Source: an uncultured Mucilaginibacter sp. (GTDB lineage: Bacteria > Bacteroidota > Bacteroidia > Sphingobacteriales > Sphingobacteriaceae). From it: DNA of 64,000 nt. Under the pieces are notes generated by a model, which saw nothing but the letters and a program-made list of their open reading frames with translations, did no database searches and was not told where the DNA came from. The position numbers and the translations under genes were made by a program. This document shows positions 58,603 through 64,000 of this stretch, in pieces. Where the stretch lies: positions 124,001-188,000 of the forward strand of contig CAIPFE010000046.1 of the NCBI GenBank assembly GCA_903864275.1, read 5' to 3'. Positions within the stretch are counted from its first letter, which is position 1, and each line of letters opens with the position of its first letter.

Positions 58603-59079
58603 CTATTCATGATGTTGGCCCACACTAACGACTTTCCCATTTTTAAATTCTATATCAAGTTCATCAGGATCAATATTGCCGATCTCAGGCGTAAAACCAA
58701 GTTCATAATACCAGTTGTCATTACTGTCTAAGTTTCCTTCGTCTCCGAGAATTTTCCTGACATCATTTTTGGTCTTACCGATCAGCATTTTGCTTTTAAT
58801 GATATAACGCGAATATTCATAACGTTGGTCTTTATTTGCAAGCCACTCTTTTTCATTGAAATCGCGATTAGGATAATAACTCGTAAAGAAAAACCAAAGG
58901 AGAATAAGTAAAGCATATATTATTGGTGTAGATATTATTGTAGCAATCCAGATTGCAATTTTTGTAGAAGTTTCGTTTCTGGATTTTTTAAATATCCATC
59001 GCCATAAGAAAAATACAGGAATCCCCAATACAGGGACAATAATATATACTTCGATACTTATTCCAAAAAGTTCAGGCAT
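58603..59079 (-). CDS. Membrane protein with BamE/SmpA-like C-terminal part
   Basis: 158 residues from ATG 59079 (MPELFGISIEVYIIVPVLGIPVFFL). Two transmembrane helices (about 10-28 and 40-63), then a soluble part with SKMLIGKTKNDVRKILGDEG, which resembles the SmpA/BamE 'mliGkskddVrklLG' motif, and WYYELGFTPEIGNIDPDELDIEFKNGKV. No clear role. The gene has no operon partner and a perfect hairpin sits upstream. Confidence 0.72.
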   Translation of the reverse strand: MPELFGISIEVYIIVPVLGIPVFFLWRWIFKKSRNETSTKIAIWIATIISTPIIYALLILLWFFFTSYYPNRDFNEKEWLANKDQRYEYSRYIIKSKMLIGKTKNDVRKILGDEGNLDSNDNWYYELGFTPEIGNIDPDELDIEFKNGKVVSVGQHHE

Positions 59080-59116
59080 AAAGGTTTGTTTAGATAAAAG
59101 CATTGTTGAACCAAAC

Positions 59117-59149
59117 AAACTTACGAAGTTTTCAAAACTTCGTAAGTTT
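59117..59149. repeat. 33-base perfect hairpin
   Basis: A 16-base arm starting AAACTTACGAAGTTTT is followed by a single C and its exact complement. It lies 20 bases beyond the epimerase stop and ahead of the next gene, so it probably terminates the epimerase transcript. The word CTCCCGG is duplicated after it. Confidence 0.7.
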
Positions 59150-59168
59150 CTCCCGGTTTCTCCCGGGG

Positions 59169-60101
59169 TTAATTAACCGGCTTATACACCGTCTCCGCCA
59201 TCTCCCTTATCCCATCCTCATAACTTGTCGGTTTAAAATTGAAAGCTTTTTCGAATTTCGAGGAATCGAAAATATAATCGTGGTTGTATTGGTAATACAT
59301 TTCTACCGTGCCCATTACCACTTTGTTAAATAAGCCATAAGCCCAAAGGAAAAATTTATTGATAGCGAAGTAGCTCGGTTTAACCTTATAAATGCGGGCT
59401 GTAATTTCAATTAACTGTTTTCCGGTTAACGCAGGCGCTGTGGGCATGTGCCAGATTTGGTTATCACTTTCGGGATGCTGGCCAAGCAGGTACATTGCTT
59501 TGCCCATATCGGGGATGTAACTTAAACTATGCAGCTTTTTTGGGTTGCCCAGCCATTGTGCGCTTTTATTTTTAGCATAATTATCAAGCACCATCATATC
59601 AAAAAAGCTGTTTTTGTTTTCGGTGCCGTAAAAATCGGCAGCGCGGGCAATGCTGGCATTAATATTCCCTGCCTTTACTTCGTCCATAAGCATATTTGCT
59701 ATAGCGGCGCGTACCTTGCCTTTTTCGCTGCCGGGATTGTATGGCGTGTTTTCGGTCATCGGCCCATCCACCAGGCCATACATATAAACGTTGTCGAAAA
59801 ATATCAGCCGGGCCTTTGTTGCTTTTGCCACGTTGATGATGTTTTGCATGATCACGGGCCATTGCGCTTTCCAAATATTTTTGTCGTAAACCAGGCCGGC
59901 GCAAACATAAATTACTGCCGAGCCTTTTGCTGCTTCCAGCACTTCTGCATAATTCAGCAGGTCGGCCTTTCGCCAGGTAATATTTTTATCGTTGTTAACA
60001 ATTGGTTTACGGCTAACCAAACGTACAGTTTGGTTGTTGTTTGATAATTCGCGGGTTAGTGCATTTGCAACGGCCCCGCCGGCCCCTAATATGGTGTGCA
60101 T
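59169..60101 (-). CDS. NAD-dependent epimerase/dehydratase family (extended SDR)
   Basis: 310 residues. N-terminal Rossmann motif ILGAGGAVANALTRELSNNN (TGxxGxxG-like), the catalytic-type YMYGLVDGPMTENTPYN segment (YxxxK position not fully conserved), and a C-terminal substrate region GLFNKVVMGTVEMYYQYN. Possible nucleotide-sugar or steroid dehydratase-like; the missing strict YxxxK suggests an atypical member. A -7 box TACCTTTG lies 24 bases upstream (60125-60132). Confidence 0.88.
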   Translation of the reverse strand: MHTILGAGGAVANALTRELSNNNQTVRLVSRKPIVNNDKNITWRKADLLNYAEVLEAAKGSAVIYVCAGLVYDKNIWKAQWPVIMQNIINVAKATKARLIFFDNVYMYGLVDGPMTENTPYNPGSEKGKVRAAIANMLMDEVKAGNINASIARAADFYGTENKNSFFDMMVLDNYAKNKSAQWLGNPKKLHSLSYIPDMGKAMYLLGQHPESDNQIWHMPTAPALTGKQLIEITARIYKVKPSYFAINKFFLWAYGLFNKVVMGTVEMYYQYNHDYIFDSSKFEKAFNFKPTSYEDGIREMAETVYKPVN

Positions 60102-60124
60102 GATCTTTTTTGTTTTGTTTAAGA

Positions 60125-60132
60125 CAAAGGTA
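60125..60132 (-). promoter_or_regulatory. Candidate promoter of the epimerase gene
   Basis: Minus-strand TACCTTTG fits TAnnTTTG. TTTG at 60149-60152 lies 16 bases further upstream as a possible -33 element. Confidence 0.45.
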
Positions 60133-60177
60133 TAGCAACACTGTGAACCAAAACGTTAACAAAAGATAAGGAATTGG

Positions 60178-60300
60178 GAGGATTTCGGATTAACTTTGTT
60201 GAGGGCTTCGCCGTTTTTGAATGCGGAATGCGGAAGTTCGATTTCGGAAGTGTTTGAATTTTGCCGGATTCCGAAATCGTAAATCTAAAATCGTAACTCG
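60178..60300. repeat. GGATTTCGG/GGAATGCGGAAG word cluster
   Basis: Words GGATTTCGGATT, GAATGCGGAATGCGGAAGTTCG and ATTTCGGAAGTG face inverted words ATTCCGAAATCGTAAATC and AAAATCGTAACTCGTAAATC. Between the epimerase and Crp/Fnr genes; no coding sequence. Confidence 0.55.
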
Positions 60301-60304
60301 TAAA

Positions 60305-60910
60305 TCACTTCGCTACGCTCAATATCCTTCTTCTTATCCGCGAAAGCGAAACGGGGGTGATGCCCAAAAAATGGGCGATATAATGCTGGGGCATGCGCTG
60401 TAGAATATCGCGGCCTGTGGTAAGCAGGTCGAGGTAACGTTCTTCGGGTGTTTTGGTGATGAAGGAGGCCATCCTGTCGTCGTAACAAATAAGGTAATAT
60501 TCGGCAACCAGCCTGCCGAAACGTTCCATTTTATACGCAAGCAGGGGATGGGCCAGCATGGCCTGCAGATCATGGTAACTAACGGTGATGAGGAAGGTAT
60601 CTTCAAGCGCCTGGATATAATTGAAGCCGGGCTGCCGGGTTAAAAAGCTTTTGTACGAACTTACCAGTTCCTTCTCGAAGCTGAAATAGTTTGTGATTTC
60701 TTCGCCGTCTTTAATATAATAATAACGTACCGACCCCTTTACAACAAAGCCAAACTCATTGCAAACCGACCCTTGTTCGGCAAAATGCTTTTTCTTTTTA
60801 AGCATCCTAAAACCTAAATGCTCCTTAAAAATAGCCCACTCCGCATCATCAAAAACAATGAATTTGGTTAGATATTCCCTGAAAACGGTTAAAGCATTTA
60901 GTGGGTCCAT
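60305..60910 (-). CDS. Crp/Fnr-family transcriptional regulator
   Basis: 201 residues. cNMP-binding beta barrel with KKKHFAEQGSVCNEFGFVVKGSVRYYYIKDGEE, a dimer helix, and a C-terminal HTH (PEERYLDLLTTGRDILQRMPQHYIAHFLGITPVSLSRIRRRI). No Fe-S cysteines, so it senses a small ligand rather than oxygen. Bacteroidota members of this type commonly regulate nearby metabolic genes; no target is evident. The final residues are near word repeats, but the fold is complete. Confidence 0.88.
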   Translation of the reverse strand: MDPLNALTVFREYLTKFIVFDDAEWAIFKEHLGFRMLKKKKHFAEQGSVCNEFGFVVKGSVRYYYIKDGEEITNYFSFEKELVSSYKSFLTRQPGFNYIQALEDTFLITVSYHDLQAMLAHPLLAYKMERFGRLVAEYYLICYDDRMASFITKTPEERYLDLLTTGRDILQRMPQHYIAHFLGITPVSLSRIRRRILSVAK

Positions 60911-60924
60911 TGATTTCGGATTTA

Positions 60925-61806
60925 TTAAACGTGGATACCAAATACCGATCCATGGGTCGTTATAAATCTATCCAGCAAAAAGAAAACAGCAAAAACTACG
61001 CTGGCAATGCCGTTGGTGGTCATGAACGCAAAGTTTACGCGGCTGAGGTCGTTGGGTTTTACGAGGCGGTGCTGGTAGATGAGCATGGCACAGAAAAACA
61101 CGATCCCGACATAATACAATATGCCTACCTGCGTAAAAAATACCGGCATTATCACAAACGCGGCTGAAAGTATATGCAAAAACGTTGATAACCTTAACGC
61201 ATTTACCTTACCGAGCCACGCCGGGATAGAATGCAGGTTTTCGTTGCGGTCGAAATCTTCATCCTGCAGGGCATAAATAATATCAAAGCCGCTTACCCAG
61301 CATAAAACAGCGAACGAAAAAAACAGGGGCGTTAAAGCAAAAGCGCCGGTTACTACCAGGTAAGCCCCGATGGGCGCCAGCGACAGGCCCAAACCCAATA
61401 CCAAATGGCAAAGCGCCGTAAACCTTTTGGTAGCGCTATACCCTAAAACCACCAGCAAAGCAACCGGCGAAAGGTAAAAGCAAAGCCTGTTGATAAACCA
61501 GGTGGTGGCGATAAACAGCAGGCAGTTAATAATGGTAAACGTTAAAGCCGCAGCCGGGCTGATACGCCCGGAAGGTACATCCCGCTGCTTGGTGCGCGGG
61601 TTTTTGGCATCGATGTCCCTGTCGAGGTAGCGGTTAAATGCCATAGCCGAGTTACGGGCGAAAACCATGCATAATACCATCATCACCAGTTTTGGCCACT
61701 CGAACGTATAGTTTGTGGTGGTAACCGCCAAAAAAAAACCAATGAACGCAAACGGCATGGCAAAAATGGTGTGCGAGAAGGTAACTAATGACAGGTATTT
61801 TTTCAT
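60925..61806 (-). CDS. UbiA-family prenyltransferase (4-hydroxybenzoate type)
   Basis: 293 residues from ATG 61806 (MKKYLSLVTFSHTIFAMPFAFIGFF), omitting a non-conserved 18-residue extension. Eight-nine transmembrane helices. Mg-diphosphate sites: MAFNRYLDRDIDAKNPRTKQRD (NxxxDxxxD) and LQDEDFDRNENLHSIPAWLG (the second DxxxD). In menaquinone-using Bacteroidota this protein is probably MqnP of the futalosine pathway rather than ubiquinone-making UbiA, by inference. The OYE-family gene follows on the same strand. Confidence 0.9.
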   Translation of the reverse strand: MKKYLSLVTFSHTIFAMPFAFIGFFLAVTTTNYTFEWPKLVMMVLCMVFARNSAMAFNRYLDRDIDAKNPRTKQRDVPSGRISPAAALTFTIINCLLFIATTWFINRLCFYLSPVALLVVLGYSATKRFTALCHLVLGLGLSLAPIGAYLVVTGAFALTPLFFSFAVLCWVSGFDIIYALQDEDFDRNENLHSIPAWLGKVNALRLSTFLHILSAAFVIMPVFFTQVGILYYVGIVFFCAMLIYQHRLVKPNDLSRVNFAFMTTNGIASVVFAVFFLLDRFITTHGSVFGIHV

Positions 61807-61898
61807 GCTTGGAAAATAACGAACACCGGATGTTGGATTGGACCATTCGTAGAGACGCAAAATATTGCATCCCTACACAGGTTCAAAATTAGTGATTT

Positions 61899-62969
61899 TT
61901 ATTGCCATTTCGCTCTTTCGTATTGCACAGGCCATTTTACCTCGTGGCCTAACTCGTGGGCCGCGCGTAAAGGGAAATAAGGGTCGCGCAATAGCTCGCG
62001 GGCCATTACTACCAGGTCGGCCTGCCCTTGCTGGATGATGGTATCGGCTTGTGCGGATTCTGTTATCAACCCGACTGCGGCCGTTAGTATACCGCTTTCC
62101 TTTTTTAATTTTTCGGCAAACTCAACCTGGTAGCCTGGTTTTATGGGGATCTTGGCGTGCGACACATTGCCGCCTGATGAGCAGTCCACCAAGTCAACAC
62201 CTTTGTCCTTCAATATTTTTGCCAGCGCGACAGAGTCATCGGCGCTCCAGCCGCCTTCCGTCCATTCCGTTGCCGAAATACGGACAAACAACGGGTTTTC
62301 TTCCGGCCAGACTTCGCGAACGGCTTCGGTAATTTCGAGCAATAAACGGATGCGGTTTTCGAACGGGCCCCCGTATTCGTCGGTACGGTGGTTACTTATT
62401 GGCGATAAAAACTCATTTATCAAATAACCGTGTGCGCCATGCAGTTCAATAACCTTAAAGCCTGCTGCAATTGCGCGTAACGTTGCTGCCTTAAAATCGG
62501 CTATTACTTTTTCAATACCGGCCTTGTCCAAAGCCAACGGAGGCTGCAGGCTGCTGCTAAAGGGAATGGCGCTGGGCGCTAAAGTTTGCCAGCCATTAGG
62601 CTGACCAGGCAGTATTTGTGCCCCGCCCTTCCAGGGTATTTCATGACTGGCCTTGCGGCCTGCATGCGCCAACTGTATCCCGGCCACAGACCAGTTCTGG
62701 TGGATAAAATCGGTGATCTGCTTTAATTTGCCAATGTGCTCGTCTTTATAGATGCCCATGTCGCCCGCGGTTATTCTTCCTTCCGGGGAAACTGCGGAAG
62801 CTTCCGCGATAACCAATGCGGCCCCGCCAATGGCCCGGCTGCCCAGGTGCACCAGGTGCCAGTCGTTTGCAAAACCATCCTCGCTGGAATATTCGCACAT
62901 CGGCGACACCACCAAACGGTTTTTAAATTCGATACTTCTTATTTTTATAGGAGAAAATAGATGCGGCAT
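61899..62969 (-). CDS. Old-yellow-enzyme-family NADPH dehydrogenase (YqjM/NamA-like)
   Basis: 356 residues. FMN-binding TIM barrel: HLFSPIKIRSIEFKNRLVVSPMCEYSS, then the active-site KVIELHGAHGYLINEFLSPISNHRTDEYGGPFENR (substrate-binding His pair HGAH), and the end WARELLRDP-like VVMARELLRDPYFPLRAAHELG. The SPMCEYS pattern places it with YqjM-type enzymes that have an FMN-adjacent Cys. Reduces alpha,beta-unsaturated carbonyls, often in stress defence. Confidence 0.93.
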   Translation of the reverse strand: MPHLFSPIKIRSIEFKNRLVVSPMCEYSSEDGFANDWHLVHLGSRAIGGAALVIAEASAVSPEGRITAGDMGIYKDEHIGKLKQITDFIHQNWSVAGIQLAHAGRKASHEIPWKGGAQILPGQPNGWQTLAPSAIPFSSSLQPPLALDKAGIEKVIADFKAATLRAIAAGFKVIELHGAHGYLINEFLSPISNHRTDEYGGPFENRIRLLLEITEAVREVWPEENPLFVRISATEWTEGGWSADDSVALAKILKDKGVDLVDCSSGGNVSHAKIPIKPGYQVEFAEKLKKESGILTAAVGLITESAQADTIIQQGQADLVVMARELLRDPYFPLRAAHELGHEVKWPVQYERAKWQ

Positions 62970-63241
62970 GATGTTTTTTTTGTAAAGATGCGGAGTACGG
63001 GCTTAGGTTTTGGTTTTTGATAGTTATTTTGACTTTTAAAAGAAAAACAGTTCGAAAGTCGGGAAGTCCGACCGCGAGCCGCCAGGGTTTTAACGGTGGC
63101 GCAACAAAGCTGCAACTGACGTTAGGCCCCGAAGCGGCACATCCAGCCCAACGCTTTTCCTCTTACTAAAGAAAATAGCCTGTCTATTTCTGGTCTCAAA
63201 GCATTACTTTAATTATATTCGTATAACAATTTATCTATACT
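62970..63241. other. Gap with GC-rich structured stretch
   Basis: 272 bases without a gene. From about 63055 to 63170 the DNA is GC-richer than its surroundings and carries short hairpins: GTCGG-GAAGT-CCGAC and CGCCA with TGGCG. No tRNA, riboswitch or integron site could be recognised. Confidence 0.4.
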
Positions 63242-64000
63242 ATGAAAACACTTTATGTCTTGTTTTGCGTTTGCATTTTTGGTCAGCAATCGATTTTTGC
63301 CGAAAAACTTTTTAATAAAAATCCCGCAGATTATTTAGCCGTTCAAACCCGTAACAAACAAATTGCCGTTGACCTTATTAAAGGGGATGTCGGGTCGTTA
63401 TCCAGGCTTTATACAGTGGATTGCAGCTATTTGCCCGAGTTTGGACCGACAATAAACGGCAGAGTGCGCTTAAGCGACTTCTATCGAACATGGTTAAAAA
63501 ACAGCCGTATCATTACTTACAGCAAATCCATATATGAAGTTGAGCCAATAAGCAACTATTTATTGGAGACAGGAAATTTGACGATACATTATAAAATGGG
63601 GTTGGATGCTGACCGCGAATATCGTGGAAAATATATGGTCATCTGGAAAAGAGACCAGGCAGGGCAGATAAACATATATGCAGAGGCTTTCGGTGCAGAT
63701 CACCAGGTTGATGCGACTGATGTACCCTACCCTGCGGGGGATGTATCTGCGAATCAGCCGACCGAAGATTTTATGGTTAGGCAAACGTTAAAACCGGCCC
63801 TCCAGGATTACGACAAAAAAGTGGTCAGCGGCGTTGTCGCTGGTGATGGGGCAAGCAGGGCGGCGGGATTTACCAACGACGGTATCTATATGCCCCATTT
63901 CGACCCCATGCAGATTGGCATGAAGGCAATACGGCCTTATATGCTCAAGACATACTATCCGCATACAATTTCGTATGTGAAAGACACTTTCCGCGAACTG
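63242..64000 (+). CDS. Exported protein with NTF2-like appearance, 3' end outside window
   Basis: ATG 63242 opens a frame that stays open for 253 codons to the window edge, so the stop is outside. Signal peptide MKTLYVLFCVCIFGQQSIFA, then NPADYLAVQTRNKQIAVDLIKGDVGSLSRLYTVDCSYLP, which is the opening of a SnoaL/NTF2-like (DUF4440-type) domain. RGKYMVIWKRDQAGQINIYAEAFG is the matching closing beta strand. After about residue 165 a second unit begins (TEDFMVRQTLKPALQDYDKKVVSG) that looks like a repeat of the fold. Periplasmic. Function unknown; the assignment is from residue pattern only. Confidence 0.7.
   Translation, partial: MKTLYVLFCVCIFGQQSIFAEKLFNKNPADYLAVQTRNKQIAVDLIKGDVGSLSRLYTVDCSYLPEFGPTINGRVRLSDFYRTWLKNSRIITYSKSIYEVEPISNYLLETGNLTIHYKMGLDADREYRGKYMVIWKRDQAGQINIYAEAFGADHQVDATDVPYPAGDVSANQPTEDFMVRQTLKPALQDYDKKVVSGVVAGDGASRAAGFTNDGIYMPHFDPMQIGMKAIRPYMLKTYYPHTISYVKDTFREL

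Noticed and set aside
63055..63170. Possible integron attC site: GTTAGGC and GCCCAAC flank a structured stretch
   Set aside because: The two core-like heptamers are in the wrong order (GTTRRRY before RYYYAAC) on both strands, and there is no integrase gene.
1..64000. CRISPR arrays, tRNA, rRNA, phage or IS elements
   Set aside because: No regularly spaced identical repeats, cloverleaf, transposase or phage structural gene was recognised. The repeat words are too degenerate and irregular for CRISPR.

Overview
The window looks like chromosomal DNA from a Bacteroidota bacterium of the Sphingobacteriaceae type (Mucilaginibacter/Pedobacter-like). The evidence is a Por/T9SS sorting-domain protein, a GldA-type ABC ATPase, a phosphate-selective porin, repeated TAnnTTTG-like -7 boxes, an almost complete lack of Shine-Dalgarno sequences, and intergenic DNA rich in short repeated words. 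No tRNA, rRNA, CRISPR array, phage or insertion sequence was recognised. Species identity is inference from family content only.

Layout. 1-3.7 kb: the end of an RND efflux pump gene and its TolC-like outer-membrane partner. 3.8-7.6 kb: two paralogous small secreted proteins and a GH3 glycosidase. 7.9-13.0 kb: a compact redox/stress block. It holds a DoxX protein, a UBP-type zinc finger protein, a response regulator/thioredoxin-reductase fusion split by one extra T, a cyclic-nucleotide-domain histidine kinase, a YjdJ-like acetyltransferase, and an OsmC protein fused to a YjdI-like Fe-S domain. 13.0-22.9 kb: mixed accessory genes (ankyrin, methyltransferase, DinB, serpin, esterase, MBL hydrolase) with two apparently broken small genes. 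23.0-30.1 kb: a phosphate regulon (DUF47 protein, porin, pstSCAB, phoU). 30.8-34.0 kb: a six-gene arsenic operon arsR-arsI-GATase-arsN1-aquaporin-arsC with two matching ArsR-type operators and no ArsB/ACR3 pump. 35-37.3 kb: ABC ATPase, thioredoxin, DUF58 protein. 37.5-42.3 kb: a GH130 glycan phosphorylase/mannosidase facing two GT4 glycosyltransferases. 42.5-49.2 kb: aminotransferase, an ECF sigma/anti-sigma-like/periplasmic operon, a FAH-M23-Bcp operon and a tiny T9SS cargo. 49.4-64 kb: Kup potassium transporter, two PAP2 phosphatases, SemiSWEET, an APC permease, an M3 peptidase, an epimerase, a Crp/Fnr regulator, UbiA, an OYE-family oxidoreductase, and a 3'-truncated gene with NTF2-like appearance.

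Three things stand out. First, the redox block joins phospho-relay, thioredoxin-reductase-like, Fe-S/OsmC and zf-UBP proteins. Second, the arsenic operon appears specialised for organoarsenicals and carries a CTP-synthase-type amidotransferase whose His-Glu catalytic pair looks lost. Third, many intergenic gaps are filled with locus-specific short words repeated in direct and inverted orientation, often running into the ends of coding sequences.

Three small lesions lie between 9.7 and 22.4 kb: two single-base changes in T runs and one in-frame TAG. They could be real decay or assembly error, and that matters for annotation here.
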